A stretch of 64,000 bases of DNA, taken from Polaribacter sp. Hel_I_88 (GTDB taxonomy: Bacteria > Bacteroidota > Bacteroidia > Flavobacteriales > Flavobacteriaceae). A program made the position numbers and the translations under genes. Shown piece after piece: positions 36,901 to 43,465 of this stretch. The stretch is taken from contig NZ_JHZZ01000001.1 in NCBI RefSeq assembly GCF_000687935.1, forward strand, positions 1,364,001 to 1,428,000, in the 5' to 3' direction. The notes below the pieces were generated by a model. It saw nothing but the letters and a program-made list of their open reading frames with translations, had not been told where the DNA came from and ran no database searches. How positions within the stretch are numbered: position 1 is the first letter of the stretch; every line of letters starts with the position of its first letter.

Positions 36901-37296
36901 AGATTTTTGGTTGATACTTGCCAGAATTAAGTCTGATTCATCTGCGTTTTCTTTTAACTGTAAAACGTTTAACAATTTGTCTTGAACTTCAGGAAAATGT
37001 GCACCAATAATTTTTGAAGATGCTGTAAAAGAAATTCCTTTTCTAAAACCTATCAATTTAAAAATAGGAATTGCTATAAACCTAATAAACAAGAAAACTT
37101 CAACAACTATAAAGAGCCAAAATAAAATAGTTCTTGCAGTAGGTTTTAACCATAAAAAATACTCTAAAAAAAGTATAAAAAATAAATACAAAAAGCCTAA
37201 TGAAAAGAATAAGATTGCTCCTTTTATCAACTCATTTGTATAGTATTTCTGGGTAAACTGATGTAGTTTTTTCTGTATATTTTCGAATTCGCTCAT
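33919..37296 (-). CDS. DUF4175-family giant membrane protein
   Basis: The protein has 1125 residues from ATG 37296. Three transmembrane segments lie at about 27-49, 56-76 and 150-168, followed by Ig-like beta domains (about 180-480). A long charged coiled coil rich in Gln, Lys and Glu (about 485-790) comes next, then a low-complexity Gly-rich stretch of GEKGKEGEKGEKGKDGK type (about 930-975), and a final helical part. The family is conserved in Bacteroidota; the function is unknown, but such architecture fits an envelope scaffold. The low-complexity part may be structured like a collagen strand, which is unusual. Confidence 0.85.
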   Translation of the reverse strand: MSEFENIQKKLHQFTQKYYTNELIKGAILFFSLGFLYLFFILFLEYFLWLKPTARTILFWLFIVVEVFLFIRFIAIPIFKLIGFRKGISFTASSKIIGAHFPEVQDKLLNVLQLKENADESDLILASINQKSAELQPIPFVKAVDFKENATYLKYAIVPILIYVISLFTVSNASLSESLQRVVNHRTAYNPPAPFLFTLTNKNLQVIQGKSIKIDVKTIGEVIPNEAKIIFNNQQYFLQNNGNASFSYTFLDVQETINFYVEANGVQSQNYQINIIGTPTINNISLDLKYPSYLVRTNETIQNSGNLTVPEGTNITWNVQTSQTDELAFINNDKRENFTNKANGNFEYQKQIKNALNYQISSSNKNLQDYENLQFSVDVVKDEFPIISVTSNIDSISRGTAQFAGQISDDYGLRSLKLIYYDEENIEGKQQFNLQISKQNIQTFFYQFPEGLNLKKGVNYEMYFQVFDNDGVNGNKSAKSKVFNYRQKTEDEVEEELLQEQRNTINDLENSVQKQQKQQEQLENIQQELQNKKSINFNDKKKVENFIKRQEQYKEMMQKQTDKLQENLDEKEEKDKTLQEKKEDLKERIKELKKLDKQQKLLDEIQKMADKLNKEDLVQKAKELAQQNKQQQRSLEKMLEMVKRFYVEQKAMQIANKIEELSKKQEKLADDLEVPLKLQEDVKKDFDAITKELEELNQDNEKLKEPMELPDVDQEKEDVNEELKKSEENLKSENKQEAKSSQKKSSKKMKEMSAKMQKSMMEMQGESMEENIEDLRKILENLVIFSFQQEQLMDKFGETSTSHPDFGNDLKKQNEIKTYFEHIDDSLYVLAMRLPKISTKIQDDLSSVHYNLDQSLENFSENRFNNGLSNQRYVMTSTNNLADYLSTILNDMQNNMSMKMGKGKKGKSGGFSLPDLIKKQQGLSKKMKDGMQKGGEKEGDKKGQKPGEKGKEGEKGEKGKDGKGGKSGENGKPGGNGEGSNDDLDGELYEIFKEQSQLRQELQNAIKESENGNPNGNGNAKKALKTMEDLENEILEKGFNAGTLQKMQNLNYELLKLEKAALEQGKDEKRNANTSQIENQRNKAKALEFKKQFYNQIEILNRQSLPLQQNYKKKVREYFSDTKKG
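36097..36112. promoter_or_regulatory. parS-like site inside the DUF4175 gene
   Basis: AGTTCCACGTGAAATG shares 14 leading bases (AGTTCCACGTGAAA) with the site at 33466. A second match within coding DNA is unlikely to come from an ordinary promoter role. Confidence 0.45.
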
Positions 37297-37406
37297 AATC
37301 AACAAATAAAAGTACTAATTTTGATAAGATTTTAAAGCAAATATTTGTTAAAACAATTTGTAAGTATTTAAGCCATTAAACAACTAAAAATATTTAAACT
37401 AAAAAT

Positions 37407-38252
37407 ATGAAATTTAGAACCTTACTATTTTCGCTATTTATAACCTCAACAATTTTCGCTCAAAGTCCTTGGACCAAAGAAAAAGGAGATTTGTTTGTAA
37501 ACTTTTCTTACACTACAATATCAGATTATAATGAAATTTTTGGAGATCCAGATTTTTTTACAAACGGAAATATAACTGATAATACCTATCAAATTTATAG
37601 TGAATATGGTTACTCTGATAAAACCACATTTATTGCAAGTATTCCATTAAAAAGTATTGCTGTTGATAATTTTGCTTATATAGATCCTGCAATAAATTGT
37701 GTTGGCGATTGTTCTGAGATTTTAAACTTTAAGGAAACAGCTTTTGGAAATATTTCTTTAGGTATTAAACATCAATTTTATAATAAAGGTTGGGTAATTT
37801 CTGGACAGTTTGTTACAGAATTAAATACAAGTACTTTTTATGAAAAATCTGGAATTAGAACTGGTTTTGATGCCTATACTTTTACACCTCAATTGTTAGC
37901 AGGAAAAAGTTTCGGAAAAACATTTTTTCAATCTCATATTGGTGTAGATGTAAGAACCAATGACTACAGTAACAATTTTAAAATTGGTGGCGAATTTGGT
38001 GGCAAAATTTTAAAAAATATCTGGCTAATTGGCTTTCTAGATGTTGTAGAATCTTTTGAAGATGGTAACAGAATAAATTATAATCCTTTAAATGGTTTGT
38101 ATCAAAATGATCAAGAATATGCTGCTTATGGTTTAAAAGCCATTTTACAATTGTGTGACCTTGGAGTTACAGCAAGTTTTGCAAATGCTTTTTCTGGAAA
38201 TAATGTTCCTAAACAAAGCGCTTTTTCTATTGGAATTTTTAATACTTTTTAG
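37407..38252 (+). CDS. Outer-membrane beta-barrel protein
   Basis: A 281-residue protein with a signal peptide (LLFSLFITSTIFAQ, cleavage about 19). The mature part alternates short turns with amphipathic strands (LFVNFSYTTISDYNEIF, QIYSEYGYSDKTTFIAS, GWVISGQFVTELNTS, ...). It ends in an aromatic residue (FSIGIFNTF), the classic outer-membrane barrel terminus. It may belong to the transporter/FadL-like group seen in Bacteroidota; substrate unknown. It is divergent from the DUF4175 operon. Confidence 0.78.
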   Translation: MKFRTLLFSLFITSTIFAQSPWTKEKGDLFVNFSYTTISDYNEIFGDPDFFTNGNITDNTYQIYSEYGYSDKTTFIASIPLKSIAVDNFAYIDPAINCVGDCSEILNFKETAFGNISLGIKHQFYNKGWVISGQFVTELNTSTFYEKSGIRTGFDAYTFTPQLLAGKSFGKTFFQSHIGVDVRTNDYSNNFKIGGEFGGKILKNIWLIGFLDVVESFEDGNRINYNPLNGLYQNDQEYAAYGLKAILQLCDLGVTASFANAFSGNNVPKQSAFSIGIFNTF

Positions 38253-38565
38253 GGGAAAATATAAATACCAATTTCAGCAAAAACTTTTTTGGCAAAATCC
38301 ACCCTCGTCAATTATCGCAATTTAAAGAATATTGTTTTTTTAAGTGATTTAAAAAATGGAACAAAAGCACGAATAAAAATTTAAATGAATTCTCGCAAGT
38401 TTAAAAAACCTGTGGAGTCTTTTAATATCAATTAATTTTATTGCTTCTAATTTCTATTATCTATTAGAAAAACTATCTTTGTAGCGTTAAAAAGTACCTT
38501 AAATACCTTTTAAGGTTCATAAAAAAATATTCCCTACAAAATTAGGACACTAAAAAATAAAGAAA
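38253..38565. other. Intergenic region before gltX
   Basis: In 313 bases I find no coding frame, repeat or RNA-like structure except the promoter box at 38474. The rest is unstructured, A+T-rich sequence. Confidence 0.4.
38474..38481 (+). promoter_or_regulatory. -7 box for gltX
   Basis: TATCTTTG is an exact match to TAnnTTTG, 84 bp before the gltX start, leaving a leader of about 80 bases. Confidence 0.5.
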
Positions 38566-40092
38566 ATGAAATCTAATGTTCGCGTACGTTTTGCTCCAAG
38601 TCCTACAGGACCTTTACATATTGGTGGTGTAAGAACAGCTTTATACAACTATTTATTCGCTAAAAAACACAATGGAACTTTTATTTTAAGAATAGAAGAT
38701 ACAGACCAAACACGTTATGTAGCTAATGCAGAACAATATATTATAGACGCTTTAAAATGGTGTAACATTCCTTTTGATGAAGGTCCAAATACCAACGAAA
38801 AATTTGGTCCATACAAACAATCTGAACGTAAACACATCTATAAAAAATATGCTGATATTTTATTAGAAAACGGTCATGCATATTATGCTTTTGATACTCC
38901 AGAGGAATTAACTGCACAGAGAGATTTTAATGCCTCTAAAGGAAAAATGTTTATCTATAACTGGCAAAATAGAGAAGAAGGAAAATTAACAAACTCTTTA
39001 GTTTTATCTGAAGAAGAAGTACAAAAGAAAATTGATGCTGGTGATAAATATGTAATTCGATTTAAAAACCCACAAAGCGAAATTTTGTACATGGAAGACG
39101 AAATTCGTGGCAGAATTACCATAAAAACAAATACATTAGATGATAAGGTTTTATTTAAATCTGATGGAATGCCAACCTATCATTTAGCAAATATTGTTGA
39201 TGACCATTTAATGGAAATTACACACGTAATTAGAGGTGAAGAATGGTTACCTTCTATGCCTTTACACGTTTTATTATACAAAGCTTTTGAATGGGATATT
39301 CCAAAATTTGCCCATTTACCGTTAATTCTAAAACCAGTTGGTAGAGGAAAATTAAGCAAAAGAGATGGAGATAAATTAGGGTTTCCAGTGTTTCCTTTAG
39401 CCTACACAAATGAAGAAACAGGAGAAGTTTCTAGAGGTTTTAAAGAAGATGGTTATTTTGCAGACGCCTTTATAAATATGTTAGCCTTTTTAGGTTGGAA
39501 TCCTGGAACAACACAAGAAATTTTTTCTTTAGAAGAATTAACACAAAAATTTGATTTTGAACGTGTTAATAAAGCAGGTGCAAAATTTGATTTGGATAAA
39601 ACAAAATGGTTTCAGCAACAATACATGCAAACCAAAGATGATGAAATGCTAACAGATTTATTTATGCCTACTTTAGAAAAGAAAGGGATACAGTTAGCTA
39701 AAAAAGATGTTCAAAAAATAGTTTCTTCTATTAAAGAAAGAGCGGTTTTTGTTGATGATTTCTGGGAATTGGCAGCTTACTTTTTTGAAACTCCAAAAGA
39801 ATACGATGCAAAAGCTGTAAAGAAAAGTTGGAAAGAAGGCACTAAGGAACTAATGGAAGAATTAATTCCTGTAATTTCAAATATTGAAGAGTTTTCATCA
39901 GAAAATACCGAAAAAGAAATCAAAAATTGGCTTTCTGGCAAGGAAATTGGTTTTGGTAAAGTTATGCAACCTTTGCGTTTGTGTTTGGTTGGTAAATTAG
40001 CTGGACCTCATTTATTTGATATTATTTATTTAGTTGGTAAAGAAGAAACCATTAAAAGAATACAAAACGCAATCGAAAAAATAGAATCATGA
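38566..40092 (+). CDS. gltX: Glutamyl-tRNA synthetase
   Basis: Class I synthetase of 508 residues that charges tRNA-Glu. The signatures are the HIGH-type motif HIGG (18-21) in APSPTGPLHIGG, the KMSKS-type motif KLSKRDGD (about 262-269) and the C-terminal anticodon-binding helical domain. An insertion of some residues in the catalytic domain (TGEVSRGF) is usual in Bacteroidota. The end overlaps the following gene by 4 bases (ATGA). Confidence 0.96.
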   Translation: MKSNVRVRFAPSPTGPLHIGGVRTALYNYLFAKKHNGTFILRIEDTDQTRYVANAEQYIIDALKWCNIPFDEGPNTNEKFGPYKQSERKHIYKKYADILLENGHAYYAFDTPEELTAQRDFNASKGKMFIYNWQNREEGKLTNSLVLSEEEVQKKIDAGDKYVIRFKNPQSEILYMEDEIRGRITIKTNTLDDKVLFKSDGMPTYHLANIVDDHLMEITHVIRGEEWLPSMPLHVLLYKAFEWDIPKFAHLPLILKPVGRGKLSKRDGDKLGFPVFPLAYTNEETGEVSRGFKEDGYFADAFINMLAFLGWNPGTTQEIFSLEELTQKFDFERVNKAGAKFDLDKTKWFQQQYMQTKDDEMLTDLFMPTLEKKGIQLAKKDVQKIVSSIKERAVFVDDFWELAAYFFETPKEYDAKAVKKSWKEGTKELMEELIPVISNIEEFSSENTEKEIKNWLSGKEIGFGKVMQPLRLCLVGKLAGPHLFDIIYLVGKEETIKRIQNAIEKIES

Positions 40093-40649
40093 AAAAATAC
40101 ATCCTTTTAGTTTTCGCTTTTACAAGTTTAATAGCTCATAGTCAGTTTAATAATGGAGGCATGAGAAATCAAGGTCTAGGTAGAATGAACCAAGCACCAA
40201 GACAAGCTCCAGAACCAAATTTTGAAATTGAAAAATATCTCGGTATTTTAATTTACGATATTGAAAAATTTGCAAAAAAATCAAGCATAAAATTATCTTC
40301 AGATGAAGGCAAAAAGTTTTCTGAAGTATTAACAAAGTTTAATAAAAAACTAAAAGATTTTAGAAGAATTAATAGTTTTACTTTAGACAGCACTAAAGAA
40401 ATGGTTGAAAACTTTCAGAAAAATGCTCAAAAATCAGGAGATTTTTCAGAACGTACAAACATCCAAAATAAAATGGCAGAAAATTTAAAGCCAATTTCTG
40501 AAACTTTAAGAGTTTATGATAAAGAGTTAGATACCACTATGAAAGAAATATTATCTGAAAAACAATATAAAAAGTGGATTAAATATAACAGAAAAAATTA
40601 TAAAGTTTTTCCAAAAAATGAAGTTGAAAATGAAGATAAGGAAAACTAA
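40089..40649 (+). CDS. Exported helical protein coupled to gltX
   Basis: A 186-residue protein with a signal peptide (ILLVFAFTSLIAHSQ). After a Gly/Asn/Met-rich linker (NNGGMRNQGLGRMNQAP) the rest is helical and charged (about 45-170), recalling periplasmic CpxP/Spy-like chaperones by its Met-rich linker and helix content, but no LTxxQ motif is seen. Its ATG overlaps the gltX stop, so it is translated from the same mRNA. Function unknown. Confidence 0.75.
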   Translation: MKKYILLVFAFTSLIAHSQFNNGGMRNQGLGRMNQAPRQAPEPNFEIEKYLGILIYDIEKFAKKSSIKLSSDEGKKFSEVLTKFNKKLKDFRRINSFTLDSTKEMVENFQKNAQKSGDFSERTNIQNKMAENLKPISETLRVYDKELDTTMKEILSEKQYKKWIKYNRKNYKVFPKNEVENEDKEN

Positions 40650-40668
40650 ATACCATTTATAAATTAAG

Positions 40669-40696
40669 AAACCTGAAATTTTTTCAGGTTTTTTTA
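40669..40696 (+). terminator. Terminator after gltX operon
   Basis: AAACCTGAAA pairs with TTTCAGGTTT around a 3-base loop, followed by TTTTT. It lies 20 bp after the stop of the second gene. Confidence 0.8.
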
Positions 40697-40797
40697 TGCC
40701 ATAAAATGTAACATTATAAAATTAAGACGTCTTATAAATTAGATGTTGAAAATCAGTATCTTTACCTAGAACAAAATTTTAATTAACAAAAAATAAC

Positions 40798-41724
40798 ATG
40801 AATCCAACTATCCTAATTATTATAGTCTTATCCGTTCTTATTCTTTTTGCCGCTTTTTTTATGGTAAAACAACAAACAGCTGCAATTATAGAACGTTTTG
40901 GAAAATTCCATAGCATTCGCCAATCTGGTTTGCATTTAAAAATTCCTTTAATTGATAAAGTTGCAGGAAGATTAAGTTTAAAAATTTTACAATTAGATGT
41001 TATTGTAGAAACTAAAACCTTAGATGATGTTTTTGTAAAGTTAAAAGTTTCTGTACAATACAAAGTTATCAACAACAAAGTATATGATGCTTTTTATAAA
41101 TTAGATTATCCTGCAGATCAAATAACTAGTTATGTTTTTGATGTAGTAAGAGCCGAAGTTCCTAAAATGAAATTAGATGATGTTTTTGTAAAAAAAGATG
41201 ATATTGCTTTAGCTGTAAAGGCAGAATTAAATGATGCCATGTCTGATTATGGTTTTGATATTATTAGAACATTAGTAACAGATATAGATCCAGATCCTCA
41301 AGTTAAAATTGCCATGAACAGAATTAATGCTTCTGAACGTGAAAAAATTGCAGCTCAATTTGAAGGAGATGCACAACGTATTTTAATTGTAGAGCGTGCA
41401 AAAGCAGAAGCAGAAAGCAAACGTTTACAAGGACAAGGTATTGCAGACCAAAGACGCGAAATTGCACGTGGTTTAGAAGAATCTGTAGAAGTTTTAAATA
41501 AAGTTGGTATCAATAGCCAAGAAGCGTCTGCATTAATTGTAGTTACACAACATTATGATACATTACAATCTATTGGACAAGAAACCAATAGCAACTTAAT
41601 TTTGTTACCAAATTCACCACAAGCAGGTAGTCAAATGCTAAATGATATGGTTGCAAGTTTTACAGCTAGTAATCAAATTGGAGAGGCAATGAAAAATCAG
41701 AAACCAAAAAAGAAAAACGATTAA
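40798..41724 (+). CDS. SPFH/band-7 (stomatin-like) membrane protein
   Basis: A 308-residue protein with an N-terminal membrane anchor (about 4-22, TILIIIVLSVLILFAAFFMV). The band-7 domain follows (VKQQTAAIIERFGKFHSIRQ then SGLHLKIPLIDKV), then a coiled coil (EREKIAAQFEGDAQRILIVE) and a small C-terminal domain. The pattern resembles stomatin/QmcA proteins that form oligomers in the membrane and interact with proteases. It has its own terminator. The C-terminus ends in KPKKKN. Confidence 0.9.
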   Translation: MNPTILIIIVLSVLILFAAFFMVKQQTAAIIERFGKFHSIRQSGLHLKIPLIDKVAGRLSLKILQLDVIVETKTLDDVFVKLKVSVQYKVINNKVYDAFYKLDYPADQITSYVFDVVRAEVPKMKLDDVFVKKDDIALAVKAELNDAMSDYGFDIIRTLVTDIDPDPQVKIAMNRINASEREKIAAQFEGDAQRILIVERAKAEAESKRLQGQGIADQRREIARGLEESVEVLNKVGINSQEASALIVVTQHYDTLQSIGQETNSNLILLPNSPQAGSQMLNDMVASFTASNQIGEAMKNQKPKKKND

Positions 41725-41779
41725 TTTTATAATAATTAGCTTTTTATCAATTTCTATTTAGTTTAATTTTATAACTATA

Positions 41780-41817
41780 AAACTGTTGCAAAAATTACTT
41801 TTTGCAACAGTTTTTGT
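41780..41817 (+). terminator. Terminator after the SPFH gene
   Basis: The 14-bp stem AACTGTTGCAAAAA/TTTTTGCAACAGTT with a 4-base loop is followed by T residues. Confidence 0.85.
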
Positions 41818-41901
41818 ATAAAGTCACTTACTTTATGAAAGTTATAATAATGCCAAATTTATTTTTTAAAAAAATACCCTATTTTTTAAAAAATGTTGTA
41901 G

Positions 41902-41909
41902 TATATTTG
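41902..41909 (+). promoter_or_regulatory. -7 box without a downstream gene on this strand
   Basis: TATATTTG, an exact TAnnTTTG box, is followed by about 50 bases without an ATG and then a terminator. See the ncRNA candidate at 41915. Confidence 0.5.
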
Positions 41910-41914
41910 TAGTA

Positions 41915-41995
41915 TTACTAAATTAAAATTTTGGGGGATTTTTTAATTTAAAACATAAAGCTCTATTTGTTTATCAAATAGAGCTTTTATTTTTT
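41915..41995 (+). ncRNA. Candidate small RNA
   Basis: From a start expected about five bases after the box, the transcript would be about 75-80 nt. Its 3' part is a perfect 13-bp stem AAAGCTCTATTTG/CAAATAGAGCTTT (41957-41987) with TTTAT loop, then a T-rich tail ATTTTTTAT. No initiation codon is present. Between it and the SPFH gene stands an independent terminator, so it is not simply a 3' UTR. It ends about 20 bp before the end of the convergent tatA gene. Confidence 0.45.
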
Positions 41996-42013
41996 ATCGA
42001 AATTTAAAAAAGA

Positions 42014-42202
42014 TTACTTCTTTTCTTCTATTTTTTCTCCTTCTTCGTCTTTAGAAGCCTTTTTAAACTCTTTTATACCACCACCTAAACCTTTCATTAG
42101 TTCAGGTATTTTCTTGCCACCAAATAACAATAAAACAACTACTACAATTAATATTATTGAGTATCCTCCTGGAATTGCTAAAAATGTATGTAAACTATTC
42201 AT
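42014..42202 (-). CDS. tatA: TatA-family twin-arginine translocase protein
   Basis: A 62-residue Tat[14 protein letters not shown], one membrane helix (about 14-27, [14 protein letters not shown]), the [23 protein letters not shown] amphipathic helix, and a short acidic tail ending EKK. Its length and FG hinge are typical of TatA. A longer paralogue is at 23824. The start ATG at 42202 has no strong Shine-Dalgarno, as usual here. Confidence 0.92.
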   Translation of the reverse strand: MNSLHTFLAIPGGYSIILIVVVVLLLFGGKKIPELMKGLGGGIKEFKKASKDEEGEKIEEKK

Positions 42203-42247
42203 TTCTTCTTAAATTTAATGCTACAAAGATACAAAAAAAGGTTTTTA

Positions 42248-42937
42248 TTAATCTCTTTTTTGTATAATGCCACCAATTACTTTTTTATCTTTTAAAACTT
42301 CTGGGTTTCCTTTGTAAAAAATAGACCCTCCAAAACTTACCTTAGCATCTAAAGTTTCCTCTGCTAAAACTTCTGCTCTTGCTCCTGTACCTGCTTTTAC
42401 AGTAGAGTTTGAGTCTGCTTTTAAACCAAAACCATTGTAAATACCATATAAATCTACATCTACATTCTGGTTTTTTGTAGTTCCCGTTAATTTAATAATT
42501 CCTCCAGAAGTTGCTCTAACTTCTAAATGTTTTACTTTTAAAACTAGGTTGATAAACGCTCTTTCTTGCGAATTTACTTCTAATTTTTCTTGTTCTATTT
42601 CATTTCCTGTGATGGTAGCATTTTCATTAGCATCAATCACATCAATAATAGTATTGTAATATAATTTTACTAAAACCTGACCATTTGCAGCATTATCTTC
42701 TGGTTTTAAAGAAAAAGGTAACGATATTTTTAAAGTATTATCTACATTTTTAATCTTCACCATTTCAGACTTTTTGCCTGTAATTATAAGTTTAGCTTCG
42801 GTAGATTTTATCAACTCTAATTCTATACCATTATAAACTTTTAAGATTTTGTAATCTCCTAAATTTTTAGTGACTGTAGTTTGCGATTGTCCTAAAAAAG
42901 AACTCATTAACAAACAAATACAAATTATTTTTTTCAT
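42248..42937 (-). CDS. GIN-domain (DUF2807) exported protein
   Basis: A 229-residue protein starting MKKIICICLLMSSFLGQSQ (signal peptide). It is a beta-helix-like GIN domain: FIKVYNGIELELIKSTEAK-type strands, VKIKNVDNTLKISLP, then regular short strands through VLAEETLDAKVSFGGSIFYKG near the C-terminus. GIN domain proteins form head-to-tail sheets and are common in Bacteroidota envelopes; function unknown. The start at 42937 is preferred since the upstream extension lacks a signal peptide. Confidence 0.85.
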   Translation of the reverse strand: MKKIICICLLMSSFLGQSQTTVTKNLGDYKILKVYNGIELELIKSTEAKLIITGKKSEMVKIKNVDNTLKISLPFSLKPEDNAANGQVLVKLYYNTIIDVIDANENATITGNEIEQEKLEVNSQERAFINLVLKVKHLEVRATSGGIIKLTGTTKNQNVDVDLYGIYNGFGLKADSNSTVKAGTGARAEVLAEETLDAKVSFGGSIFYKGNPEVLKDKKVIGGIIQKRD

Positions 42938-43028
42938 AATTTTAATTTTGAAGCTACTCATAAAGCAACAAGTATACCACCTTTATAAAGTTAATTTTCA
43001 ACTTTTATTGTAAAAAAAAAGTATTTAT

Positions 43029-43352
43029 TTATTTTACTCTTACTGCAGTTCCTGTAATAGAAACTAGTAAAGTGTTATAATTAGTAAAGGGTTCTACATC
43101 TATTTGAATACCAACCACTGCATTTGCACCTAATTTTACAGCATTATCTTTTAAATCTTGAAAGGCTTTTTCCTTAATACTTTCTAAACCTAATGTGTAC
43201 ATTTCTTTGTATTTAGACATGCTAAACATATCTTTAAAAGACATACTTTTTCCGTTTGTAGAATAACTAGAATCGTAAGCTGTACCAGTTACAATGCCTA
43301 AATAATCTACTATTTGATGGTTTTCTATGTTGTTTGTTGTTGTTAAAATCAT
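43029..43352 (-). CDS. YbjQ-family heavy-metal-binding domain protein
   Basis: From ATG 43352 the protein has 107 residues: MILTTTNNIENHQIVDYLG, then VTGTAYDSS, FKDMFSMSKYKEMYTLGLES and NAVVGIQIDVEPFTNYNTLL. This is the YbjQ/UPF0145 fold, which forms a pentamer. Metal binding is an old annotation without proof. The in-frame upstream ATG is within a dispersed repeat and not used. Confidence 0.88.
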   Translation of the reverse strand: MILTTTNNIENHQIVDYLGIVTGTAYDSSYSTNGKSMSFKDMFSMSKYKEMYTLGLESIKEKAFQDLKDNAVKLGANAVVGIQIDVEPFTNYNTLLVSITGTAVRVK

Positions 43353-43370
43353 TGGTTTTCTTTTTATTTT

Positions 43371-43399
43371 TGTCATTCTGAATTTATTTCAGAATCTCG
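43371..43399. repeat. TCATTCTGAATTTATTTCAGAA repeat-type hairpin
   Basis: ATTCTGAA (43374-43381) and TTCAGAAT (43388-43395) form a short inverted repeat within TGTCATTCTGAA ... AATCTCG. The piece resembles a dispersed repeat and overlaps a false upstream start of the YbjQ gene. Confidence 0.5.
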
Positions 43400-43429
43400 T
43401 TCATTAATTTGAATTAGCTTATCAATTTA

Positions 43430-43460
43430 AAAACTGCATACTGAAACTGAAAACTGCGAC
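43430..43460 (-). repeat. CAGT-type dispersed repeat, copy 3
   Basis: On the minus strand it reads GTCGCAGTTTTCAGTTTCAG then TATGCAGTTTT. It starts five bases after the rnr stop in the sense direction of rnr, as do the copies after serS and the TPR gene. Confidence 0.6.
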
Positions 43461-43465
43461 TTTTT

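Noticed and set aside
38253..38473. Hidden small gene before gltX
   Set aside because: No frame of reasonable length or composition was found on either strand.
43353..43376. Upstream ATG of the YbjQ gene
   Set aside because: It is within a dispersed repeat (TGTCATTCTGAA...), and the YbjQ fold begins at the later ATG.
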